Below, in pieces: positions 17,379 through 25,960 of a stretch of 64,000 bases of DNA. The position numbers and the translations under genes are program-made. The notes below the pieces were generated by a model. The model was not told the DNA's origin and searched no databases. It was given only the letters and a program-made list of their open reading frames with translations. The stretch covers positions 1-64,000 of the forward strand of contig JANPFP010000188.1 of assembly GCA_031423495.1 (NCBI GenBank), read 5' to 3'. The DNA is from JACPYM01 sp031423495 (GTDB taxonomy: Bacteria > Acidobacteriota > Blastocatellia > RBC074). The first letter of the stretch is position 1. Each line of letters opens with the position of its first letter.

Positions 17379-19880
17379 ATGACAGGACAAACGATTTCAC
17401 ATTATCGCGTAATGCAGCGGCTGGGCGTCGGCGGGATGGGCGAAGTTTATCTGGCCGAAGACATGCGGCTCGGACGCAAGCTGGCGCTCAAGTTGCTGCC
17501 TGCGCAATTCACGCAGGACGCCGACCGCGTCAAACGCTTTGAACAGGAAGCCCGCGCGGCTTCGGCGTTGAACCATCCGAACATTCTGACGATTTATGAA
17601 ATCGGACGGCACGAAGGTGCGCACTATATTGCGACCGAATACGTCGAAGGCGTGACGTTGCGCAGCTTGTTAGAAGATTCGCAACTGAGTTTGTCTGACG
17701 CGCTCGAACTCACGATTCAATCGGCCAGCGCGTTGCAGGCGGCGCATCAGGCGGGCATCGTCCATCGTGACATCAAACCCGAAAACATCATGCGGCGACC
17801 GGATGGTTACGTGAAGCTGCTCGATTTCGGCCTCGCCAAACTCACGCAAGTCGAAGCCGAAACCAAAGAACTCGATGATGAAAGCGTTACGCAATCGTTG
17901 TTGCTTACGCAGCCCGGCCTGGTGATGGGAACCATCGCTTATATGTCGCCCGAGCAAGCGCGCGGTCAGCGCGTAGACCAGCGCACAGACCTTTTCAGCC
18001 TCGGCGTAGTGCTTTATGAAATGGTTTGCGGCAAACGTCCGTTTAATGGCGCTACGCACAGCGACGTGATTGCGGCGCTGTTGCGCGAAGAGCCGCGTCG
18101 CATTTCGCAACACTTGCCCAACGCGCCCGTCGAACTCGAACAGGTTTTAACGAAGCTGCTCGCCAAAGACCGCGAAGCGCGTTACGCCACGGCGCAGGAA
18201 CTCGTCGCCGATCTCAAACGCATCAAGACCCGGCTGGAAGTGAACGAAGACGAAGTGTCTACGCAAACGTTGAAAAAGAGTGACACGGCGGCGATGTCTT
18301 TCGAGACGAACGTTGGTGGGCCGGATGCGTTTGCGACAAGCGTTGCAGCAACGGCTGCGCCGATGACGCCAATGACGGTTGCCAATACGCAGGCGGTGAC
18401 GACGGTTCCGCCAGTGGTTCGTCCTCGAACGTTAGCGATGGCGTTGGCGGCGGTGGTGTTATTTGTCGGCGGACTTTTCGGTTCGTTCTTTTACCGCAAC
18501 CGTCAACAGACGATTGATACGATTGCGGTGCTGCCTTTCTATTCGAGCGACAACAAACTCATTCCGCTGTCTGAAGGCTTGACCGAAGAAGTCATCAACG
18601 CCATCGCGGACTTGCCCGACTTGAGCGTCATCGCGCGCAATTCGGTGGCGAAATATAAAGCCCAGGACACAGACCCCGTGACCGTAGGCGAACAGCTCAA
18701 CGTGCAAGCCGTGATGACCGGCGAAGTCTCGCAACTCGGCGCAGAGACCATCGTCCAGATCGAACTGACCGACGCCAAAACGCGCCGCCGCATCTGGGGC
18801 AAGAGTTTCAATCGCAAGCTCGCCGCGTTGTATGAATTGCAAAGTGAGATCGCCAGCGGACTCGCGCAAAAGCTGAATCTCAAACTGAACGAAGAAACGC
18901 AAAAACAAATCGCCCAACAAGAAACCAGGAACGGCGAAGCCTATCGCCTCTATCTCGAAGGCCGCGCTTTTTATAATCAAGGCACGCCCGAAGCGATGCA
19001 CCAAGCCGACGAATTGTTTGAAAAAGCCTTCGGCCTTGACGGTACTTATGCAGCGGCGGCGGCGGGCTGCGCGGCCTGTCATGCTTATGGCGCAGACCAA
19101 GAGCCGCCCGATAAAGTCATGCCCAAGGCGCGCACCGTCGCACAGGTCGCGCTCAAGGGCGACCCGCAATCCGCCGACGCACATTTGACGCTGGCGCGCG
19201 TCGCGTTGCGTTATGACTGGGATTTCAAAGAGGCCGAACGCCTCATCCAACGCGCCATCGAACTCGAACCCAAAAACGCCGCGACGCATCAACGCTACGC
19301 CGAATTTTTGGCCTTGATGGGACGCCACAAAGAAGCGACGAAAGCTATCTATCAGGCGCGCAAACTCGATCCGCGTTCGTTGCCGATCAACGCCGACATC
19401 GGCACGCTGTCTTATTTCGCGGCTGATTACGCTCACGCTTTTGAACACTTTCAACAGGCGCTCAAACTCGATAACGATTTTGCCGAAGCGCACACCGGTT
19501 TGGGGCTGACTTATGAACAGCAAAACCGCTTTGCCGAAGCCGTCAACGAATTTCTGCAAGCGCGTATGCTCTTGCGCGAAGCTCCCGCTTACGTCGCAGG
19601 CTTGCAGGACGCCTTTGCCAAGCAAGGCACGAAAGGTTTCTGGCAACAGGAACTTGCGCACCTGCAAAGCGAAGCGAAAGATCATTACATTCCCGCGACG
19701 ACCTTTGCGGCGCTGCATACGCGGCTGGGTGATGTAGAAGCTGCTTTCAAATCGTTGCAGTTGGCGCTCAAAGAAAAAGACGGCGGCTTGATTGATTTGA
19801 ACGTGACGCCGGTCTTCACGGCGTTACGCAAAGACGCGCGGTTCGGCGCGTTGTTACAGCAAGTCGGATTGAAGAAATGA
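17379..19880 (+). CDS. Ser/Thr protein kinase with TolB-like domain and TPR repeats
   Basis: An 833-residue transmembrane signalling kinase. The cytoplasmic kinase domain (residues ~9-270) is complete: GVGGMGEVY glycine loop, catalytic K38, HRDIKPEN near 129, DFGLAK near 149 and SPEQARG in the activation segment. A Thr/Ala-rich linker leads to one transmembrane helix (~352-371). Outside the membrane is a TolB/FlgO-like domain (TIAVLPFYSS... LTEEVINAIADLPDLSVIARNSV...) then TPR repeats (~520-830). This architecture is very common in Acidobacteriota; ligands are unknown. ATG 17379 is supported by AAGGA at 17366-17370; upstream in-frame codons lie in the terminator region. Targets cannot be inferred from neighbours. 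Confidence 0.93.
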   Translation: MTGQTISHYRVMQRLGVGGMGEVYLAEDMRLGRKLALKLLPAQFTQDADRVKRFEQEARAASALNHPNILTIYEIGRHEGAHYIATEYVEGVTLRSLLEDSQLSLSDALELTIQSASALQAAHQAGIVHRDIKPENIMRRPDGYVKLLDFGLAKLTQVEAETKELDDESVTQSLLLTQPGLVMGTIAYMSPEQARGQRVDQRTDLFSLGVVLYEMVCGKRPFNGATHSDVIAALLREEPRRISQHLPNAPVELEQVLTKLLAKDREARYATAQELVADLKRIKTRLEVNEDEVSTQTLKKSDTAAMSFETNVGGPDAFATSVAATAAPMTPMTVANTQAVTTVPPVVRPRTLAMALAAVVLFVGGLFGSFFYRNRQQTIDTIAVLPFYSSDNKLIPLSEGLTEEVINAIADLPDLSVIARNSVAKYKAQDTDPVTVGEQLNVQAVMTGEVSQLGAETIVQIELTDAKTRRRIWGKSFNRKLAALYELQSEIASGLAQKLNLKLNEETQKQIAQQETRNGEAYRLYLEGRAFYNQGTPEAMHQADELFEKAFGLDGTYAAAAAGCAACHAYGADQEPPDKVMPKARTVAQVALKGDPQSADAHLTLARVALRYDWDFKEAERLIQRAIELEPKNAATHQRYAEFLALMGRHKEATKAIYQARKLDPRSLPINADIGTLSYFAADYAHAFEHFQQALKLDNDFAEAHTGLGLTYEQQNRFAEAVNEFLQARMLLREAPAYVAGLQDAFAKQGTKGFWQQELAHLQSEAKDHYIPATTFAALHTRLGDVEAAFKSLQLALKEKDGGLIDLNVTPVFTALRKDARFGALLQQVGLKK

Positions 19881-19884
19881 AGCC

Positions 19885-20007
19885 CCTGGGTACGCAGCGC
19901 CTCCGGCCTGCGGTCTCGGCGGCGGAAGGAATGAAGCCGGAGGAAAACCCCTTCGGCACTATTGCGTTCGGCGCCGAGACGCACGCTGGAAGCGGCGCGT
20001 ACCCAGG
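19885..20007. repeat. Nested inverted repeat between convergent genes
   Basis: Perfect outer arms of 11 bases (19885-19895 and 19997-20007, reading CCTGGGTACGC) enclose further complementary segments (CCTCCGGC with GCCGGAGG; GTCTCGGC with GCCGAGAC). It separates the convergent kinase and TIR-CHAT genes and abuts the stop of the latter. A repeat family member and possible terminator. Confidence 0.7.
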
Positions 20008-23000
20008 TCACAGCCCTTCCAGCAACAACTGCAACTCCACCGCATCTTCAGGATGCAATGATTCATCTTCCGCTAATACCAAGTCGCGCGCACCGCACAA
20101 AATGGCTTGCAGTTTTTGCATCAATGTCTGCACACGTGGATGTGGTTCGCTTTTAGCTAGTGCTGCTAATTTTTGAGATAGTTCATTGGCTGATCGTCTG
20201 TTCCCGGAAAGTTGTACTTCTTGAAGGGCAGTTCCAACCGCCGCGCAAGCCCAAGCGCCCGGTTCGTAGTTTTCTCCTCCGCTGTGTCGATAGGCCAGAT
20301 AGCTCTGACGCGCCCTCTCGCGTGCTTCTGCTGCGGCCTGCGGATTTCCTGTCGCTTGTTCCACTTCGTAGAGAACGTGCCACGTCTTCCAAGGCGAAAC
20401 ACTCTGTCCATATGGTTGCTTGCATTCAATAGCGAGCTTTGCCTCGCGCCGAGCCTCGTCATACCGTTTCATTTTGGAGAGTGTATTGGCTAGATTGCCG
20501 CGACGAACCCCCTCCTTCCTTTGATCTTTAAGTAAGATAGAAATCTCAACAGCACGTCGAATACATGTAATCGCGTCTTCCAGGCGTCCCATTGGACCGT
20601 AAAGGTTACCCAACTCAGAGAGAGTATTGGCCTCACCCGAAAGATTTTGTTTTTGCACCCGAATTGCCAATGCCTTTCGATAGGCCTGCTCTGATTCTAA
20701 GAATTGGCCGAATCTCGAATGTAATACACCAATGTCATGCCAAGCAGTGGCAACACTTTCTGGCTCACCTAACAGTTCAAAGTTGATTCGGGCCGCGTTA
20801 TGGGCGTCTAAGGCATCGGCATATCGTTGCTGTTGTTGTCGAACATTACCGAGACGAGCTTTGCTGATAGCGATTTGTCGTTGATCGTTTATTGTTTCTG
20901 CTAATTCGATGGCTTCTTCAAAGGTTTTTGCCGATATATCCAATTGCCCTAAATCTGATAGGCAATCCGCTATTACGCTAATTGCGGCTGAGGCCATGCG
21001 CTTAGCTCCAATGCCAAAGCTGTCGTAGAGCGTCTCGAATATCTGACGTGATTGGGCTAAAGGCGATAGCGCGTCCTCGGCAAACCCGCGCTTCTCTTGC
21101 ACGAGTCCAAGAAGGTAATAAGCCATGGCAATATCGTATATCGCTTCTGGATAGGCGTTCTCACCGTTCTTTAATGCTTGCTCGATTAGTTGTTGAGCTA
21201 CTTGATACGCCTCTGTCAGTTGCCGTTGCTCTAGTAATCGATCGATCTTCGTGCCTTCGTTTAGGAATAGAACATGATTCCAAGTTCCAGTCGTAGCCCC
21301 GTCATTCAGTTTTTGTACAGTCTTTTCACGTAAGTGCGTGGCCTTGGCGAGTGCCAGCGGAAGTCCTTTATTGGCGAGTAACGATTCAACCATTGTTGTA
21401 AAGACAATGGTCATTTCAGGTGCAGCAAGTAGTGGCAACCACTCAATGAAGGCTATGATATTTGGCAGTTCTAGCCGAGTTAGTTGTGCGGACAATTCGG
21501 CGTGTTGGAATAACTCTTCGTGCAAGAACATCACAAGCGACTGCATTGTTTCAACCCAGCGCAAGCGCGTTGATTTTATTTCAGTCTCATCAAGTTGACG
21601 TAATAGGTATGGTGGCAATGCTGGGTCAAAGCGTAGATGCCCATAGTCCATGACTTCAGCTACTCCGACCTTGATCAATGCAGTAGCCAGCTTGTGTGAG
21701 GCTTCGTCGTTCCTATCTAACATTATTCGCAGTGCGCCTAGCGTCGCGCCGCCGTGAAAGACCGCCAGCACGTTGGCCTGTTCGCGCATTGCAGACGGCA
21801 GGCGGCGCAGCGAGAGTTCGACGCTGGCGTAAAGCGAATTTTCGCGGTCGCCGGGATGTTTGCGCTCTAACTCAGCAAAGATTTCATGTGCGTTTTTCGC
21901 CGTCACGCTCAACCCTTCAACTGCAACCCATCGCGCCAGCAAGGTCAGCGCGCGCGCGTGGCAGCCTACGGCTGAGATCAGGTCGGCAATCTCTTGCGGC
22001 GTATTCCCCGCGTCATCGTGTTTGGGTTCGAGGCCGTTGCGTTTCATGACTTCTGCGACCAATTCGATGGCGTCGGCGTGGTCGAGTTCGCGCAATTCGA
22101 CGGTGCGGCGAACGTGATGAAACGGTTCGGGCAACAGTTCGCGCGAAGTGAAAACGATGCGAGTAGCAGCATTGGCATCGAGCAAGTCGCGGCAAAGTTG
22201 AAAGATTTCAGGCAGCGCGCATGTAGTACCGCCTTCAGGCGGAATGGTTTCATTTAGCGACATTCCGCCTGAAGGCGGTACTACATGCGCGCCCTCCGGC
22301 AGCAGGCTTTCTACGTTATCAATCACGATGATGGTGCGGCGTTCGCGGAGCGCGCGTTCGACGGGTTGGAGGGCTTCTTTCAGCGTGCTGAAATTTGCCA
22401 CTGACCAGTTCTCGCCTTCGGGCAACAACTGTTGACCGATTGCATCAAGCACGCTGCGCGCGTCGGTGTATTGTTCCAGACTGACAAAGGCTGCGCGGTC
22501 AAAGCGATTGGTGCGCGTCAGCCAATGCGCCAACTCGACGGCAATCGTCGTCTTGCCTTCGCCGCCGCGTCCGCGAATGACGACGTAAGCCTGGGTACGC
22601 ACGGCTTCCAGCCTGCTCTCGGCCTGCACGTCACACAGCATTCGCTCTAACTTCAGCAAGTCGCGGCTGCGGCCTACGAACTCGTGCTGCATCCGTTCTT
22701 TCTCATCCAGCAATTTGCCGAAGCTGCTGCGGCGCTGTTTCGTTTGCAGCGCTTTCACCAGCGCGGCGGGCAGCTTGGTGACGAGGCGCATGTCTTCTTT
22801 TTCCTGATACAACACAGGCACGAACCAATCCTGCAAACGCAATGCGCCTGCACCCATCACCTGCATGCGAAAGCGGTCGTCGTGCAAAGCCTGTTGCCCC
22901 GCGAGCATCGCCGAACCGACGCGCGCGCCGCGTGCGAGTTCGCGGTAAAACGCGGTGACGAAACGTTGCGCGGTGACGACCAATACGCTGTGGGTCATGG

Positions 23001-24459
23001 CTACGACGGAGGTGACGCCTTCGGCCAGCAACGACGCTGCGACCGAAGTCGTAGGGTCAAGTTCAGATTGCGCGCTCTGACAGGCTTCGAGAAAGACGAG
23101 CGGTACGCGATGATCGCGTATGACTTCAGCCAAGCGCTGCGCGTCAACATTGCTGTGCTGGTCGCTGTCTTGCGGGTCTTCAAAACACAGCGCGCCGAGT
23201 CCGACTTTCGGGTCGTAAACACCGTGTCCGTCAAAATGAATCACATCGAATGGCTGACGCTTGAGCGCGGCTTCAAGCGCGGGAAACGTAGGCGGCGAGA
23301 GCAGCGTGAGTTCGACCAGCGCGCCGAGTTCTTCGATAGCGGCGACGAGCGGCAACGCGCTGATGCGATGGTCAATGTATCCAATATTGTTTTGGGCATC
23401 TTCAGGACGCGGACTGACCAGCAACACGCGAATCGGCAGCTTTGATTTGATCGCGTCCTGCTTGTGACGATTGGGCAAGCGACGCCTCACGCGCACCGGA
23501 TGTTTGCCGTGAAAGAGAAAGCCGCGCCCATCGTTGAGCAATTCCCACGGCAACGAGAGCAATAGGCTGGCGGCTTCGTTGGCGTTCGCTTTTTCGTCTT
23601 CGCTTGCGCCTTCGATAGGTTCACTGTCTACCATCACTGAGAAGCGGCGTTCAGTTTTGTCAGCCGCGTTTAACCACGCCTGCAAGGCATCCTGTGCGGT
23701 TTGGCTGGCTAACGCTGCTGCATACAAATCCTGTCCCCACTTGGGCAAACTCGCTTCGATGCGGTTGGCGCGTTCTTTGAATACGCCAAGCGGCCAGCGG
23801 AAATATGCTTCCAGATACCAACGCAAATCGTCAGCTTCAATCGGGCCGAGCGGAGCCGTGAAAAAGAAGCGATTGCTTTCGATGTTGCGCGAATCGTCAG
23901 CGGGTTCATAGATCAACGTCGCCGTAGCCTTCGCGCGCGTCTTGCCATCTGCGGTTTCGACTTTGGCGTCGTAAAGTTTGAGTACGAGTTCGGCGACAGG
24001 CGGCGTAGCAATTTCTTCCGCCGGTTGCGGATCACCGGGCAGTTGTTCGCCGAGTGCGGCGAGAATGGCGGGCAGCGCTTCCATCAATCCGCCAGCCGTT
24101 AATTGCACTTTTACGCCTACGGGTTCTTCATCAAACCACAGGTTCAACGCAGCGGGTTCGATGCCGGGCAGCATCAGCGGAATGACGCGATAACCTTCGC
24201 CGTGCTTTTGCCGTTCGACCTCAAGCGCGTAGCTGATCTCTTTGCGTACCCACGGCGAATTCACCGTGTTCGGACTGATGACGACAATGGTTTGCCGTGC
24301 GTGTTCGATGGCCTGGTTGATGGCGGGCGCGAGCTTGTTGCCGCCGCGCAGGTTGGGAGAATCCGCCCAGACGGTGAGCGCGAAGCTTTCAAGCAATTGG
24401 CGCAGTTGGGCGACGAAGGCATCGTCTTTGGTGGCGTGCGAAATGAAAATATGTGACAC
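20008..24459 (-). CDS. TIR-CHAT-STAND ATPase-TPR protein (NLR-like, predicted conflict system)
   Basis: A 1,483-residue multidomain protein from GTG 24459 (AGGAG at 24468-24472). In order: a TIR domain (residues ~1-150) with FISHATKDD and SPWVRKEISYALE, whose Glu corresponds to the catalytic residue of NAD-cleaving TIRs; a linker; a CHAT caspase-like protease domain (~330-590) with His in HFDGHG and Cys in LEACQSAQ; a STAND/NB-ARC ATPase (~605-900) with P-loop RGRGGEGKTT, Walker B TIIVIDNVESLL and FTSRE; then a winged-helix-like region and about ten TPRs (~1050-1450). TIR and CHAT are both effector domains, the ATPase a switch and the TPRs a sensor (family knowledge; the combined role is inference). 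A 78-bp palindrome is inserted in frame just after Walker B. The TPR half is visibly A/T-richer than the front half. Confidence 0.9.
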   Translation of the reverse strand: MSHIFISHATKDDAFVAQLRQLLESFALTVWADSPNLRGGNKLAPAINQAIEHARQTIVVISPNTVNSPWVRKEISYALEVERQKHGEGYRVIPLMLPGIEPAALNLWFDEEPVGVKVQLTAGGLMEALPAILAALGEQLPGDPQPAEEIATPPVAELVLKLYDAKVETADGKTRAKATATLIYEPADDSRNIESNRFFFTAPLGPIEADDLRWYLEAYFRWPLGVFKERANRIEASLPKWGQDLYAAALASQTAQDALQAWLNAADKTERRFSVMVDSEPIEGASEDEKANANEAASLLLSLPWELLNDGRGFLFHGKHPVRVRRRLPNRHKQDAIKSKLPIRVLLVSPRPEDAQNNIGYIDHRISALPLVAAIEELGALVELTLLSPPTFPALEAALKRQPFDVIHFDGHGVYDPKVGLGALCFEDPQDSDQHSNVDAQRLAEVIRDHRVPLVFLEACQSAQSELDPTTSVAASLLAEGVTSVVAMTHSVLVVTAQRFVTAFYRELARGARVGSAMLAGQQALHDDRFRMQVMGAGALRLQDWFVPVLYQEKEDMRLVTKLPAALVKALQTKQRRSSFGKLLDEKERMQHEFVGRSRDLLKLERMLCDVQAESRLEAVRTQAYVVIRGRGGEGKTTIAVELAHWLTRTNRFDRAAFVSLEQYTDARSVLDAIGQQLLPEGENWSVANFSTLKEALQPVERALRERRTIIVIDNVESLLPEGAHVVPPSGGMSLNETIPPEGGTTCALPEIFQLCRDLLDANAATRIVFTSRELLPEPFHHVRRTVELRELDHADAIELVAEVMKRNGLEPKHDDAGNTPQEIADLISAVGCHARALTLLARWVAVEGLSVTAKNAHEIFAELERKHPGDRENSLYASVELSLRRLPSAMREQANVLAVFHGGATLGALRIMLDRNDEASHKLATALIKVGVAEVMDYGHLRFDPALPPYLLRQLDETEIKSTRLRWVETMQSLVMFLHEELFQHAELSAQLTRLELPNIIAFIEWLPLLAAPEMTIVFTTMVESLLANKGLPLALAKATHLREKTVQKLNDGATTGTWNHVLFLNEGTKIDRLLEQRQLTEAYQVAQQLIEQALKNGENAYPEAIYDIAMAYYLLGLVQEKRGFAEDALSPLAQSRQIFETLYDSFGIGAKRMASAAISVIADCLSDLGQLDISAKTFEEAIELAETINDQRQIAISKARLGNVRQQQQRYADALDAHNAARINFELLGEPESVATAWHDIGVLHSRFGQFLESEQAYRKALAIRVQKQNLSGEANTLSELGNLYGPMGRLEDAITCIRRAVEISILLKDQRKEGVRRGNLANTLSKMKRYDEARREAKLAIECKQPYGQSVSPWKTWHVLYEVEQATGNPQAAAEARERARQSYLAYRHSGGENYEPGAWACAAVGTALQEVQLSGNRRSANELSQKLAALAKSEPHPRVQTLMQKLQAILCGARDLVLAEDESLHPEDAVELQLLLEGL
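22215..22292. repeat. Palindromic element inserted in frame in the ATPase domain
   Basis: Two perfect 32-base arms (22215-22246, 22261-22292) with a 14-base spacer; each arm contains its own small palindrome CCGCCTTCAGGCGG. Total length is 78 bases, exactly 26 codons, and it is translated as part of the TIR-CHAT protein (segments HVVPPSGGMS and TIPPEGGTTC). A diverged copy lies in non-coding DNA after pyrC at 46879-46943. Confidence 0.9.
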
Positions 24460-24516
24460 GTGGAATGCTCCTGTGTATTGCGTGGCTTTTAGATCGGTTT
24501 GCAATTGCGCTTACGG

Positions 24517-24594
24517 GTGTAGGGTAGGTTCTTAACCTGCGCTACAGGTTAAGAACATCAAAGGTGTAGGGCAGGTTAAGAACCTACCCTACAC
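24517..24594. repeat. Perfect inverted repeat upstream of the TIR-CHAT gene
   Basis: Two perfect 24-base arms (24517-24540, 24571-24594), with a further partial copy of the same words in the spacer. It is located just upstream of the TIR-CHAT coding region, within the likely leader or promoter zone. Confidence 0.85.
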
Positions 24595-24756
24595 CGCGCT
24601 TAGGGTTTTCCCGTAAACCCAACTGAAAACTGATCTAATTGTCGGCGGCTCTTTGGGGCTTCGTCGTCAGGCCGCTTGATTCATTGCCGAGTTACTGCGA
24701 GGCGAAAGCTATAGGGTTTAAGATAAAGAATTCCCGTCAGGAGTCCCGAAGGGACG

Positions 24757-24909
24757 GCGGATATTAGCCGGTGGTGAAACCACCGGAAAGAGTGCAACGT
24801 AACGTCGCGCCCTGAAAGGGCGCTGGACGTAACTTCGATCTTTAGCCCTTTCAGGGCTTGTCAATTTGACCTACGCATTCCGGTGGTTCCACCACCGGCT
24901 AATATCCGC
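24757..24909. repeat. Long composite inverted repeat
   Basis: Outer arms of 31 bases (24757-24787, 24879-24909) match at 30 positions. Between them are two opposed copies of GCCCTGAAAGGGC, and each outer arm itself folds (CCGGTGGT with ACCACCGG). It lies between the peptidoglycan-binding gene and the TIR-CHAT gene. The rest of this ~430-base gap shows no gene. Confidence 0.85.
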
Positions 24910-24936
24910 TGCGCTTCCAGCGCAAAAACAATTTCC

Positions 24937-25941
24937 TTACCAGCTAGTGAGTCCCAGCCGTTTGAGCGCGTGCGCGGTCGGATAGCCCGTAGCGGGCAGG
25001 CCGTAATTTTTCTGAAACTCCCACATTGAAGCGACGGTCGTGTCGTCATAAAGGCCGTTGGGTTCAGCCGTAAAAAAACCACGTTTGGCTAATTCGTATT
25101 GAATCTCGAATACGCGCTGTTGCGGAATGCTGATGTCTTTGCGCGGCGTCGGCGGCGTACCCGTGCGCGTCACGATGGCTCCGTAAGAAGGCAGCGGGCG
25201 TGAGTTGCGCAGCGTTTGCAGTTGTTCGATTTGCGGCGAATCGGATTCGATGACTTCGATGCGGTCAACTTTGGCAAGCGGCAGTTTGGGTGCGTCGGCG
25301 ATGCGTTCTTCCGTCGCCGTATTCTTTTCTTTCGGGTTGTCAGTTGGTTCGTCGTCAACTGCGCGATCAACGGCGCGCGGACGGATGCGACGCGCGGGTG
25401 CTTCTTCTTCGCGTTCACGTTTTGCTACGACTGGTTCGATGGCGCGTTTGGTTTCAATGGGCTTGAGCGTACGTTTGGTTTCGATGACACGTGCAGTTTC
25501 TTCTTCGTGTTTTGCGAGTGGCGCGCGCGCGTCTTTGCCGAACTTGCCTTTGCGCAACCCCTCATTGGCAGAGACATTGGCGCGCAGTTGCGGTGCTCTA
25601 GTATGCGCGTTATTGGCAGCGAGTTTGGTTTCAGGCGCAGCCTTAGCCGATTTGGTTTTCGCGGCGGGTGGCAGTGCTTTTTCACTCGCGGCGTTCCTGC
25701 GTGTCGTTGCGAGCTTGGTTACGGCAACCGGTTTCGCCGCGCCTTTGGTTGTCACTTTTTTGGCCTTCGGGTCTTCTTTGGCGACAGGCAAGCGCGCCGT
25801 CGCGGCAAGTCGGCTGGTCAATGCTTTTACGGTTTTGACGGGAGTTGCCGTGGCGGGTACGACCGGCTTTTTGCTTTGCGCGAAAACGCTGCACGCCAAT
25901 GCGGCAGCCAATAACAGAGAGAAAACGTTTTTCTTTTGCAT
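24937..25941 (-). CDS. Secreted peptidoglycan-binding protein
   Basis: A 334-residue protein with a signal peptide (residues 1-22), a long Lys/Ala/Arg-rich low-complexity linker (~25-250) and a C-terminal peptidoglycan-binding domain (PG_binding_1): ISIPQQRVFEIQYELAKRG, FFTAEPNGLYDDTTVASMW, EFQKNYGLPATGYP. The domain should anchor it to the cell wall; no catalytic domain accompanies it. It begins 19 bases after the htrA-type stop, so the two form an operon and could act together in envelope quality control (inference). Confidence 0.85.
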   Translation of the reverse strand: MQKKNVFSLLLAAALACSVFAQSKKPVVPATATPVKTVKALTSRLAATARLPVAKEDPKAKKVTTKGAAKPVAVTKLATTRRNAASEKALPPAAKTKSAKAAPETKLAANNAHTRAPQLRANVSANEGLRKGKFGKDARAPLAKHEEETARVIETKRTLKPIETKRAIEPVVAKREREEEAPARRIRPRAVDRAVDDEPTDNPKEKNTATEERIADAPKLPLAKVDRIEVIESDSPQIEQLQTLRNSRPLPSYGAIVTRTGTPPTPRKDISIPQQRVFEIQYELAKRGFFTAEPNGLYDDTTVASMWEFQKNYGLPATGYPTAHALKRLGLTSW

Positions 25942-25960
25942 AGGGCACCACCCAAAAGAG

